Assembly (NCBI GenBank): GCA_049515555.1
Contig: JBEKTY010000006.1
Location: 33,022 to 97,021 of the forward strand
Length of the DNA: 64,000 bases
Reading direction: 5' to 3'
Origin: JBEKTY01 sp049515555
GTDB taxonomy: Bacteria; Planctomycetota; Planctomycetia; Pirellulales; Thermoguttaceae
Shown here: in pieces, positions 1 to 9,134 of the stretch
How the letters are laid out: the number at the start of each line of letters is the position of its first letter
How positions within the stretch are numbered: the first letter of the stretch is position 1
Translations under genes and position numbers: made by a program
Notes under the pieces: model-generated
Told to the model about the DNA's origin: nothing
What the model saw: the letters and a program-made list of their open reading frames with translations, nothing else
Databases searched by the model: none

Positions 1-408
1 GACCTGCTCGGGCCCGATTCGTCGCGATGCATGCTGGCCAAGGAGCGGGCGGGCTGCCTGAGCCTGTGGGCCGCGGAGGCCTGGGAGGCCAAACTCAACG
101 CCCGGATCAAACTGCTCCAGCAGAAGATCCAGGCCGAGGCGTTCGACGAGCGGCTGGGCCAGGTCCAGCTTCTCGGCCGGCTGCTTTCAACCCGGCAGCG
201 GGGCGTGGAGCTAAAGGGCCGCGGCCGGCTGCTGATCCCCGACGGCTTCCGCAAGTTCCTGGGCGTGGATCGCGATCCCCCGGACAACGAGGTGATCGTG
301 GTGGGGGCCGCCGTGTGTATCGAGATTTGGAAGCCGGCCGCCTGGCTGGCGTACCTGGCGAGTCGGATGCCGCGGTTCCGACGCCTCCTTCATAGGCTCT
401 CGCGGTAA
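1..408 (+). CDS. MraZ-like transcriptional regulator (5' truncated by window edge)
   Basis: Frame 1 is open from the first base, so the N-terminus lies outside the window; the visible part is 135 codons. The C-terminal half carries a SpoVT/AbrB-type swapped-hairpin signature (GRGRLLIPDGFRKFLG) followed by VIVVGAAVCIEIWKPAAW. This matches the second MraZ repeat, which in the family reads roughly D-x-GR-hhIP-x-hR-x-hhG and then hhGhxxxhEIW. The upstream piece (ERAGCLSLWAAEAWE) fits the end of the first repeat. MraZ proteins are small DNA-binding repressors, classically of the division/cell-wall cluster. Here the downstream neighbour is not mraW but a gap full of repeats, so the regulated target is unknown. 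An internal ATG at position 31 is not taken as the start, because family homology continues upstream of it. Confidence 0.7.
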   Translation, partial: DLLGPDSSRCMLAKERAGCLSLWAAEAWEAKLNARIKLLQQKIQAEAFDERLGQVQLLGRLLSTRQRGVELKGRGRLLIPDGFRKFLGVDRDPPDNEVIVVGAAVCIEIWKPAAWLAYLASRMPRFRRLLHRLSR

Positions 409-764
409 CGCGGCGAAGTGTTGTAACAGCTCGAAAAAATCACCCCCCAGAAAGTGCAGGGCTTGAACTAAGGTTTCCGTGTCCGGTCCGGGGCAGTTGG
501 CCTGAGGAACCGCCGGCGCGTGCCCGGTCGGGAATGCAAGTTACCAGGGATGGGCTTATCCAGGGCGCACGACGCGCCCACCCATTTCACTACCCCGGCC
601 GGACATGGAACCTGTTTCGAGGGGCGAGGGATGAGGGGCGAGGGGAAATAGCCGGCGGCTGACAGCCGCCGGACTATGGGTGCCACTGCTGGCTTGTCCA
701 GCAGTGTTGGAAGCACTTCTGGACAAGCCAGCAGTGGCACCCGACCGGCACCCCGCGCAGAAAT
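409..764. other. Intergenic region, repeat-filled
   Basis: The stretch between the MraZ-like gene and DUF1844 contains no convincing gene. It holds a purine-rich GAGGGG/GAGGGATGAGG run near 619-645, a short GC hairpin (ggcggctgacagccgcc, 654-670) and the long hairpin listed at 678-742. The six-frame ORFs here have no family resemblance. Confidence 0.6.
678..742. repeat. Palindromic repeat family A, copy 1 (CTGCTGG...CCAGCAG hairpin)
   Basis: Two 29-bp arms face each other across a 7-bp loop. Each arm contains its own smaller hairpin (ctgctggcttgtccagcag). Full two-arm copies recur at 23818-23882 and 43673-43737, and a single arm at 28313-28342, so this is a dispersed mobile-type element and not a locus-specific terminator. 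Confidence 0.85.
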
Positions 765-1190
765 TCATCCTTGCTCGATTATCTTTCCGCTGGGGCTCGC
801 GGGCGGACTGGGGGCCGCTCTGGCCACCTCGAGGTAGGCCAGCCGCAACTGGTGCAGCAGGCCCTCGATCTCGGCGGTTTCCTGCGGCGTGCGGTGGCCT
901 TCGGTCTTTTCGCGGATGACTTCCAGCGTGTCGATGGTATGTTTGGCCTGGGCCAGGCGGGGTTCGGGCTTTCCCGAAATGGGATGCGGCAGCAGTCCCA
1001 GGGCCACGGCGGCCTGAAGATACAAGGTGGCGGCCAGCGTGCTGAGGCTGGCGGGGGGCAGCGGCGGCTCTTGGGCGGGCTTGGCCCCCGCCGGGCCCTC
1101 GCGCAGGGCCTCACGCTCCGCCTCGACCCGGCTCTTCCAGTCCTCATCGACCAGGATCTTCTTCTCGGGAGTGTCTGCTTCTTCGGTCAT
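765..1190 (-). CDS. DUF1844 domain protein
   Basis: A 141-residue protein starting at MTEEADTPEKK; the ATG six codons further upstream is less likely, because the acidic MTEE start matches the family. Residues about 15-30 contain the conserved VDEDWKSRVEAE segment. The centre (PPASLSTLAATLYLQAAVALG) and following KHTIDTLEVIREKTEG are typical of DUF1844. The C-terminal third (LHQLRLAYLEV) completes the domain. The function of the family is not established; members are small, probably cytoplasmic proteins widespread in planctomycetes and deltaproteobacteria. It is followed downstream by a repeat region and lies on the same strand as pyrG, separated from it by a palindrome. Confidence 0.75.
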   Translation of the reverse strand: MTEEADTPEKKILVDEDWKSRVEAEREALREGPAGAKPAQEPPLPPASLSTLAATLYLQAAVALGLLPHPISGKPEPRLAQAKHTIDTLEVIREKTEGHRTPQETAEIEGLLHQLRLAYLEVARAAPSPPASPSGKIIEQG

Positions 1191-1279
1191 GGCAGTGCCC
1201 TCACGCAACAGGGTTGGACAAAATAACCGCGGCCTTGTTCGACCTTTGTGCGCTCAAGAATAAGTTGGTCAGTTCCAAT

Positions 1280-1338
1280 GTAGCCGGCACACGCCGTGTG
1301 CCGTAACCTGCGAACGGCACACGGTGTGTGCCGGCTAC
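1280..1338. repeat. Palindromic repeat family B, copy 1 (GGCACAC..GTGTGCC)
   Basis: An inverted repeat: gtagccggcacac... faces ...gtgtgccggctac, with an inner pair cacacgccgtgtg. It sits between DUF1844 and pyrG. Related copies occur at 42642-42732 and 52484-52558, where gcaggcacac replaces gccggcacac. Confidence 0.75.
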
Positions 1339-1342
1339 AATT

Positions 1343-2965
<1,623 letters not shown>

Positions 2966-3020
2966 TCCCGGGTTATCCCATACGCGCCGGCCGGGAGTCA
3001 AGGGGGACCGGCGGAAGGGG

Positions 3021-3213
3021 CGAGGGGTGAGTGGGGAGTGGGGAGTGGGGAGGGTGGGGCGAGCGGCAGCGAGCCCCACCATTTTCGACGGACGACGCAC
3101 TAGAGGTCTTCCGCCCGTCGTCCGTCCTCCGTCCCCCGTCGTGGTTTTGGTGGGGCTCGCTGCGCTCGACCCACCCTACGGGTCTACTCACCACTCACCA
3201 CTCACCACTACCG
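3021..3213. repeat. Nested palindromic repeats between pyrG and ribD
   Basis: The outer arms are a GTGAGTGGGGAGTGGGG run (3027-3056) and its complement ACTCACCACTCACCACTCACC (3185-3210). Inside are arms related to ggtggggcgagcggcagcg (3055-3080) and its complement near 3150-3175. The inner GTGGGG...GAGCGAGCCCCACC type recurs at 28203-28250, and the outer type recurs inside lipA at 22736-22805. Confidence 0.7.
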
Positions 3214-4311
3214 GCCGACTCGGCCGCGGAGATAGACGTCGGGGCCCAATTGCCGCACCTCGGGCGATTCCAGGGCCAGGGCATCCCGCAGCAGGTCGAT
3301 CCCGCGGCCGGCGACCGGCCCGGGCGCCTCCGCCCCGCCCACCAGCTTCGGGGCAATGAACACGTGAAACTCGTCGACCAGCCGGGCATCAAACAGTGTG
3401 CCCAACAGCCGGCCGCCGCCCTCGACCAGTACGTTGGTCGTCTGCCGGCGGCCCAGTTCCGTCAGCAGGGCCTTCAGGCGGTCTGCGGGCGTCGAGCCGG
3501 CCAGGATAAGCACTTCACAGCCGCACTGGGCCAGGCGCAGCCGGTCCGCCTCGGGGGCCTCCGGCCCGGCGGCCACCAGCAGGGGCGCCTGTTGGGCGGT
3601 GCGGGCCAAGCGGCTTTCCGAGGCCAGCGAGGCGCGGGTATCGAGCACTACGCGGACCGCCGTTCGCGGCCCGGGCGGCTCGGCTGTCAATTGCGGATCG
3701 TCCAGGGCGGCCGTCCGCCGGCCGACGATGATCGCGTCCACGCGGCCCCGCAGGACGTGTACCGCCTGCCGCGCCGCGGGACCGGAGATCCACCGGCTCT
3801 GGCCGGTGCGGGTGGCGATCTTCCCGTCGAGCGTCATGGCCCATTTGGCCATGACCCACGGCCGGCCGGTGGCCAGCAGTTTCAGGTAGGGGGCGTTTAG
3901 CCGCTGGGCCTCGTCCTGGCAGGTTCCGACTTCGACGGCCAGGCCGGCCGCGGCCAGTTCGGCTAATCCGCCGCCGGCCACCTGGGGGAATGGATCGCGC
4001 ATGGCGGCCACTACGCGGCCCACCCCCGCGGCCAGCACCGCCCGCGTGCACGGCGGCGTCTTGCCGAAGTGGCAGCAGGGCTCGAGCGTTACGTAGAGCG
4101 TGGCGCCGCGGGCCCGCGGCCCGGCCAGCCGCAGGGCCTCGACCTCGGCATGATGCGCGCCGAATTGCCGATGCCAGCCCTCGCCCACGATCTCGGCCCC
4201 CCGCGCAATCACACAGCCGACCATGGGGTTCGGCTCGACGCGTCCCTGCCCTTGGGCCGCCACCTCCAGGGCCCGACGCATGTGCCACAGGTCGAGTTCG
4301 TGCTGGTCCAT
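3208..4311 (-). CDS. ribD: Bifunctional riboflavin biosynthesis deaminase/reductase RibD
   Basis: The 367-residue protein performs two riboflavin steps: deamination of the pyrimidine ring and reduction of the ribosyl side chain. The N-terminal deaminase domain (about 1-145) has VEPNPMVGCVI, the zinc and catalytic H54-A-E56, and the PCC-x8-C zinc pair (C79, C88). The C-terminal reductase domain (about 150-365) shows PWVMAKWAMTLDGKIAT, SRWISGPAAR and LVEGGGRLLGTLF, typical of the DHFR-like fold. Both domains are full length. The start MDQHELDLWHMRRAL aligns with the usual N-terminus. No other rib genes are visible nearby, so the gene appears to stand alone. Confidence 0.95.
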   Translation of the reverse strand: MDQHELDLWHMRRALEVAAQGQGRVEPNPMVGCVIARGAEIVGEGWHRQFGAHHAEVEALRLAGPRARGATLYVTLEPCCHFGKTPPCTRAVLAAGVGRVVAAMRDPFPQVAGGGLAELAAAGLAVEVGTCQDEAQRLNAPYLKLLATGRPWVMAKWAMTLDGKIATRTGQSRWISGPAARQAVHVLRGRVDAIIVGRRTAALDDPQLTAEPPGPRTAVRVVLDTRASLASESRLARTAQQAPLLVAAGPEAPEADRLRLAQCGCEVLILAGSTPADRLKALLTELGRRQTTNVLVEGGGRLLGTLFDARLVDEFHVFIAPKLVGGAEAPGPVAGRGIDLLRDALALESPEVRQLGPDVYLRGRVGR

Positions 4312-4316
4312 TATGC

Positions 4317-4464
4317 AGGAGTCAGGAGCCGGGAGTTAGAAGTTAGGAATTAGGGGTTAGGAGTTAGGAGTTAGAATAAGGAAAAACCGGTTGGCCGGTT
4401 CTCTCATGCCGAGGCCCTCCCTGTCTGCCTTCTAACTCCTAACTTCTAACTCCTAACTCCTATC
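4317..4464. repeat. GTTAGGAGTTAG inverted repeat
   Basis: Irregular units of ttaggagttag/ttagaagttag (4317-4380) face a complementary run of taactcctaac/taacttctaac (4428-4460). A GGTTGGCCGGTT pair lies in the loop. The whole gap between ribD and the SEC-C-like gene can fold into one long imperfect hairpin. The unit spacing is irregular and there are no unique spacers. Confidence 0.75.
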
Positions 4465-4475
4465 TTCTCCTTCCC

Positions 4476-6614
4476 TTACGAGCCGGGCGTCCACAGTTTG
4501 CCGCCTCCGCCGGGGGCTGCTCCGCTGTCGGGCGTCCACAGGCGGCCGGGTTCGTCGGCCGGCCGCTGGTCGGCCATCGGCCCGGCGGCCAGCGGCGCGG
4601 CGGCATCCGGCCGCGCGACCGGTGTCCCGTCGGGGTGCAGCAAGCCCAACTCGACCAGCAACTGCGTCAAGGCCTGGGCCACACCCGGCTCCTGGATGTG
4701 CCGCTGCTGGAGATGCTGTACGAGGCGCACGGCCTCGGCCGGCTGGCCGCGGCCAAAACGGAATGGCACTTCCAACATGTCCCAGGGGGCGCAGGACTTG
4801 CCGGCTGCGATGGCGACGCGGCGGCCCTCTTCGATGCTGCTAAGCGCCTCCTCGATGTTCTCCGCCGACCGGGCCAGCGTGCCCAGCGCATCGAGTCGCT
4901 CGGGGCGGCCGGCAAAGCCAGGCCGATCGGCGACGGCCCGGGCCAGCTTCCGCAGCGCTTTCAGGGCCTGCATTGCAACCGCCCGGTGGAATCCCGCGAG
5001 CAGGTCGTCGTCGGAGAGGTTCTCCACCCGCACGCGGGCCAGGCGCACCAGTGGTAGCCAGTCTATCTCGCCCGGTGCAAGTTCGATCGGTTCCAGCGTG
5101 GGCAGGCCCAGCCGCGTGCGAAGCTCATTGAGGTTCGGCGCTTCGACCCACCGCTCGCACCAGTGCTCGACGACCATGAGCGTGGCCAACACCCGGACCT
5201 TGGCGGCCGGGTCGGCTGCCGCCTGCCGCGGCGTGCGGCCGTCCAGAACGCCCAGCGGCTGGTCCGGCCAGCGCTCGGCCAGCGCCTGCCGCTGATACTG
5301 GCCGGCCAAGGCGTCGACCTGCTGTCGCGAGCCGCCCCGCGGCGCACACCAGCGGGCCAAGAGCAACTGATGGCTGCCGGAAGTCCGGCCGGCGATCTGT
5401 TGCTCGGCCTCCGATTCCAGGTTCCCGGGGCCCAATTCCCGCAGCAAGGCCTTGACCGGCTCGACGTCCCAAGCCATCAGGCTTTGCACTTCAAGCCGGG
5501 CCTGGCGATCGGTCTGCCGGCCGTAGAGCAGGGCGTGGCCCAGAATCTGCGGCATGACTTCGATCGACAGGTTGTCGGCCGTCTGGGGCAGGGGGCGATC
5601 CAGCAGCATGCCGACCAAGCGGGGCGGCGGCGAATCCTCGCCCGCCATCGCAGCAGGGTCCAGCGAAATCTGCACGAACCGGCGGTCCGACAGCAGCGCC
5701 TCCTGCAACCGCTCGGCGTCTTGCAGCGGCCAGCTCAGCCGCACCAGATCGACCGCGTCGCCCAGCGGGTCCTCGGAAAGGAGCATCGCCAGGGCTTCCG
5801 CCTCGACGGCGTCTTCCAACTCCGCGGCCAGGCTGGCAAACTTCCGCCAGGCCTCGATCGCGCCGTCATCGTCGGCCAGCCAGCCGCGGACGATCGCCAA
5901 GTTGTGCCAGACCACGGGTGCATCCGGCACGTCCTGCGCCAGGGCCGCCAGCCGCTCGGCCGTCTCCTGCCAGCGGGCCCTGGCCAGCGCGTCCGAAACC
6001 AGGTCGAAGCGGGCCTGCCACGAAACGCCCGCCGGACACGGCTTTATCGCTGGCTCGTCCTTCATCAACAGCGGAATCTCCGTCGAGTGGCCGAGCGACA
6101 TCATCTTACGGATCGGCAGCGGATCGTCGGGCGCCAGCGCCGCTTGCAAGCGCCACAGGGCCCGAGCCGCGGCCCAGTCGCCTTCCTGCACCAGAACCTC
6201 GGGCAGCAGACTTATCGCATCGTAGACCGTGGTGTGCAACTGCTTGTCCGACAGGGCGATGGCCCGCTGCAATTTCGGCACGGCCTCGCGGCCGCTCCGG
6301 CCCAGCGCGGTCAACATGGCCGATTCGGCCCACGCCACCGGACTATCGGGGAAACGCTCGAGGAACTCGGCTGTGTGGGCCTCGCCGGCCTCAAGCTGGT
6401 TCGTCGCCCGCAACATCTCGGCCTTCATGGCCATCAGACAGGCCCGCCGCTGGCCTTGCTCCATAAGCCGGTCGAGATGCTGGCAACAGGCCTGGAACTG
6501 CTGCCCATCCAGCATCCGGCCCATCTTCTCCAATTCGGGGAGCAAGTCGGGGCAGCAGAACTTGATCTTCTTGCCCGTTCCGCCGGGGCAAATCGCATAG
6601 GCGTCGATGGCCAT
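4476..6614 (-). CDS. SEC-C-like zinc-finger protein with large helical repeat region
   Basis: A 712-residue protein starting at MAIDAYAICPGGTGKKIKFCC; the 113 upstream codons of open frame are repeat DNA. The N-terminal CPGGTGKKIKFCC resembles the SEC-C metal-binding motif (usually C-P-C-G-S-G-K-x-x-K-x-C-C) but has Gly for the second Cys. The rest is helical and TPR-like (for example residues about 35-330: RLMEQGQRRACLMAMKAEML, DWAAARALWRLQAALAPDD, VWHNLAIVRGWLADDDGA). A segment LGVLDGRTPRQAAAD recalls the GG-x-TP-x-E-A motif found in other SEC-C-containing proteins. The C-terminus is Pro/Ala/Gly-rich with a duplicated LWTP motif. Probably cytoplasmic; function unknown. I infer a scaffold or protein-interaction role only from the repeats. 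Confidence 0.7.
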   Translation of the reverse strand: MAIDAYAICPGGTGKKIKFCCPDLLPELEKMGRMLDGQQFQACCQHLDRLMEQGQRRACLMAMKAEMLRATNQLEAGEAHTAEFLERFPDSPVAWAESAMLTALGRSGREAVPKLQRAIALSDKQLHTTVYDAISLLPEVLVQEGDWAAARALWRLQAALAPDDPLPIRKMMSLGHSTEIPLLMKDEPAIKPCPAGVSWQARFDLVSDALARARWQETAERLAALAQDVPDAPVVWHNLAIVRGWLADDDGAIEAWRKFASLAAELEDAVEAEALAMLLSEDPLGDAVDLVRLSWPLQDAERLQEALLSDRRFVQISLDPAAMAGEDSPPPRLVGMLLDRPLPQTADNLSIEVMPQILGHALLYGRQTDRQARLEVQSLMAWDVEPVKALLRELGPGNLESEAEQQIAGRTSGSHQLLLARWCAPRGGSRQQVDALAGQYQRQALAERWPDQPLGVLDGRTPRQAAADPAAKVRVLATLMVVEHWCERWVEAPNLNELRTRLGLPTLEPIELAPGEIDWLPLVRLARVRVENLSDDDLLAGFHRAVAMQALKALRKLARAVADRPGFAGRPERLDALGTLARSAENIEEALSSIEEGRRVAIAAGKSCAPWDMLEVPFRFGRGQPAEAVRLVQHLQQRHIQEPGVAQALTQLLVELGLLHPDGTPVARPDAAAPLAAGPMADQRPADEPGRLWTPDSGAAPGGGGKLWTPGS

Positions 6615-7096
6615 AGTCGGGCGTGTCGCATCAGGAGGCGCACATGGGAGCCGGACCATGCCGGCCGCAAAACATCGAATTCTATCATGCCGACCGGGCG
6701 CCGGGCAGGGGGCGGCAGGCGGAGGGATGAAGGATGAGGGCTTGTGAATCTTCCCCGCGTTGTGGCCGGGCTGCGACCGAGCCACGCCGCCGACCGAAGG
6801 TCTCCCGAGCGTGCGGAGACCTTCGGTCCCCACCGCGGCGGGGTCGGGAGACCCGCGCCGAACTTGGGGCCAGTCCGCACGCCGCCGGGCCGTTCGAGAG
6901 TGGGGGGTGGCGCGAAAGATCGGAAAACTGGGCAATTTATCACCGCCGAGCAAAGTCTGCCGGTCGCGCAGAACGGGGGTTGCCCATAGATTTTGACGAT
7001 TATTCCTATTCTGATGGCCCGTCTTGGCCGATTAGGCAGTGTACACGTCCGCATCTGGGGATCGGCGCCTAATGCCGCTACCCCAAGAGGCGTACG
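6615..7096. other. Intergenic region upstream of BBP7 gene
   Basis: Divergent gap of about 480 bp. It contains a GGAGGGATGAAGGATGAGG purine run (6721-6739) and the 123-bp repeat at 6742-6864. The AT-richer stretch 6988-7030 (ttttgacgattattcctattctg) is the likeliest promoter zone for the surface-protein gene, but I could not place a well-spaced -35/-10 pair. Confidence 0.5.
6742..6864. repeat. Long dispersed repeat family C, copy 1
   Basis: A 123-bp unit nearly identical to 20443-20563. It begins tgtgaatctt, contains the palindrome accgaaggtctcc...ggagaccttcggt, and ends gagacccgcgccgaact. The two copies differ mostly at scattered bases and in the palindrome loop. Confidence 0.85.
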
Positions 7097-7103
7097 AAGG
7101 AGG
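7097..7103 (+). promoter_or_regulatory. Shine-Dalgarno deciding a TTG start
   Basis: The sequence aaggagg lies 8 bases before the TTG at 7112. No ATG or GTG in the same frame is placed better, so it supports a TTG start for the downstream BBP7-like gene. Confidence 0.65.
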
Positions 7104-7111
7104 ACGGTTCG

Positions 7112-8779
7112 TTGGGGATCACAACGCGACGATTCCTGGTCAGCCTAGTCTGGACCGGGCTGATCCTTGTCAGGCCGGTAACGGCCCAAGAGGCGGGGCC
7201 GCCCCCAGCCGCGCCCCAGCCGGGTGTGGAATTTGTGGCCTCAGGGCCCGAAGAGGTGATGCCCCAGTCATCCCCGCCGGAACCGGATTGGCTGATCGGA
7301 TCCGGGCCAGAGGCAGGCCCTGTCACAGCCGGGCCTCAGCCGGGCGCGGAAGTTGTGGCCCCAGGGCCCAGAAACGCCAAGCCCCAGTCCCCACCGCCAG
7401 CACCGGAGTTGCTGGTAGGGGAAGCCCCACCCAGTGTGGATCAAGTCTTTGGAGTACCCTCTCCGCAAGGTTGCCCAATCTGTGGCGGCGGCGCATGCCT
7501 GCCGCCCGATTGGTCGGTCGACAACGAAATCAGCTTCCTCTCCCGCGACAAAGCCCGCGCGGTGCCAATCACCATTACCGAGCACGTGGACCTTTCGTAT
7601 CCCCGCATACTTACGACCCCAAATGTGCCGAACACCGACCCCGCCAACCAGAAGTGGCTCATCGAGAACATTCCGAATGTCACGTCACCCCTGATGAACA
7701 GTCAGGCGGGCGGCTACGACGTGACGCCACAGTGGGGATTCAACCTGACGCGGTACCTGGGGCGCGACGCCAACGGCTGGGACCATTTCCTGGAGTTCAA
7801 CTTCGCGGGGCTCGGGCGCTTCGCGGGCTCACATACGGTGGGTGGGGACTTTGCCGACAATCATGTCACGACGTTCGCGGCCGCGACGTACAACGGGAAC
7901 CAGGTCACCAACCCCAACACGTTGTTTACTCTCGAGCAACACGGGAACTTGTACAGTCTCTTCGGGCTGTTCGACATAAACTCGGCACCGACCTTCAACG
8001 ACTATCTAATCAGTTGGGCATTCAACGCCGCCAACCAGCACGTGATCCACTTCACCTCGGACGTGAACAATTGGGAGCTGGCCACCCGCATCGACTCACC
8101 CGAACAAGCGGACGTGCTCGTGATGAATGCCAACGGCCGCTGGTACCGCCAGTGCCACAGCGGATTCCGGTGGTCGTGCCTGTTCGGACTGCGGGCCATG
8201 TCGGCCGACGAGAAGTTCGAGTTCCTCAGCCAGGCCACGGCCACCGTGAACGACACGGGAGTGGCCACCCCGGCGGGCGCGGGCGCTACGAACCAGATGG
8301 GCCAGCCCATCGTGACTTCCTTGGGCCAGATTTCGCCCGCCGACGGACGCTATGTGGTCCGCACCGAGAACACGCTGCTCGGTCTTGAGTTGGGCGGCAA
8401 AGTCGAGTATCGCTGCTGCCGGTGGGACTTCGACGTGAGCGGGAAGGTCAGCCCCTGCATGAACTTTGCCGGGCAACAAAGCCGCATTCAGGTCTTCGAC
8501 TACACGGACCCGAATCTCAACTTCGGCAGCGCCAGCTACGATCATCCCTGGGACGCCCAGCGCAACGTGCCTGCCATCATCGTAGAGTTCGGCGTGGGGA
8601 CCGAGTACAAATTCCGCCCGAATTGGGTCGGGCGTGCGTCGTACGACTTCCACTGGGTGGGCGGCGTCGCACTGGCGCCGGGCCAACTGGCCTTTCAAGC
8701 CGACCCTACGCCGCAAATCGTAACCAACGGCGTGCTCTTCTACCACGGACTGACCCTGGGGATGGAATACAACTGGTAG
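7112..8779 (+). CDS. BBP7-like outer-membrane beta-barrel protein
   Basis: A 555-residue exported protein with a TTG start and a strong ribosome-binding site. Residues 1-26 form a signal peptide (basic TTRR, hydrophobic FLVSLVWTGLILV, cleavage near VTAQEA). Residues 27-115 are Pro/Ala-rich with two imperfect copies of a PQPG-x-E-hVA-x-GP unit. A CPICGGGAC cysteine cluster follows, then a barrel-like region with many short aromatic strands; the last strand ends GLTLGMEYNW, with a terminal Trp as in many outer-membrane barrels. It resembles planctomycete BBP7 proteins in its WSVDNEISFLSRD and WGFNLTRYLGRD segments. Likely inserted in the outer membrane. It lies next to a PEP-CTERM protein and a second BBP7-like gene. 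Confidence 0.7.
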   Translation: MGITTRRFLVSLVWTGLILVRPVTAQEAGPPPAAPQPGVEFVASGPEEVMPQSSPPEPDWLIGSGPEAGPVTAGPQPGAEVVAPGPRNAKPQSPPPAPELLVGEAPPSVDQVFGVPSPQGCPICGGGACLPPDWSVDNEISFLSRDKARAVPITITEHVDLSYPRILTTPNVPNTDPANQKWLIENIPNVTSPLMNSQAGGYDVTPQWGFNLTRYLGRDANGWDHFLEFNFAGLGRFAGSHTVGGDFADNHVTTFAAATYNGNQVTNPNTLFTLEQHGNLYSLFGLFDINSAPTFNDYLISWAFNAANQHVIHFTSDVNNWELATRIDSPEQADVLVMNANGRWYRQCHSGFRWSCLFGLRAMSADEKFEFLSQATATVNDTGVATPAGAGATNQMGQPIVTSLGQISPADGRYVVRTENTLLGLELGGKVEYRCCRWDFDVSGKVSPCMNFAGQQSRIQVFDYTDPNLNFGSASYDHPWDAQRNVPAIIVEFGVGTEYKFRPNWVGRASYDFHWVGGVALAPGQLAFQADPTPQIVTNGVLFYHGLTLGMEYNW

Positions 8780-9119
8780 TCCCCAGTCGAACGTCATAAC
8801 ATATTCTGTGCAAACATGTTACGACGTGTGGGCAACCCTTCCGGCCGCTATCGAGAGCGGGTGTGCCGGCATGTTCTCCGGATTACCCGGAAAATTCCGC
8901 GCGGAATTCTGCGCCAAATGCTTGCAACTTTGGCGAATCTGAGTATCCTAAGAGTTAGGCAGGATTCACCGAGGGTGAGTTCTGTGCGCCTGTGAGTGTT
9001 TAACCCCAGAAGTGAGGCAGCGCCCGTTCGCGTAGCTCCGACCGTGTGTGCGGGAGCAACTGCGCGCGCTGCCCATGTCGTTAACTCGTAAGAGGCAGCG
9101 CGGTTCTCTCGTAAGCGCC
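8780..9119. other. Intergenic region with possible promoter
   Basis: Leader region of the PEP-CTERM gene. It contains a short GC palindrome (attccgcgcggaat, near 8895-8908) and a weak promoter-like pair, ttgcaa (8922-8927) and tatcct (8944-8949), with a 16-bp spacer. After it come roughly 180 bases of apparent untranslated leader. A short in-frame ORF extension (MSLTRKRQRGS) before the chosen start is likely not translated. Confidence 0.4.
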
Positions 9120-9127
9120 GGAAGGAG
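9120..9127 (+). promoter_or_regulatory. Shine-Dalgarno selecting start at 9135
   Basis: ggaaggag ends 7 bases before ATG 9135. This supports the internal start over the upstream in-frame ATG codons at 9048 and 9075. Confidence 0.6.
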
Positions 9128-9134
9128 CAATGCG

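Noticed and set aside
4317..4464. Possible CRISPR-like array (GTTAGGAGTTAG units)
   Set aside because: Units are short and irregular, there are no unique spacers of constant length, and the second half is the reverse complement of the first.
9048..9134. N-terminal extension of the PEP-CTERM protein (MREQLRALPMSLTRKRQRG)
   Set aside because: The internal ATG at 9135 has a better ribosome-binding site and gives a signal peptide at the proper place.
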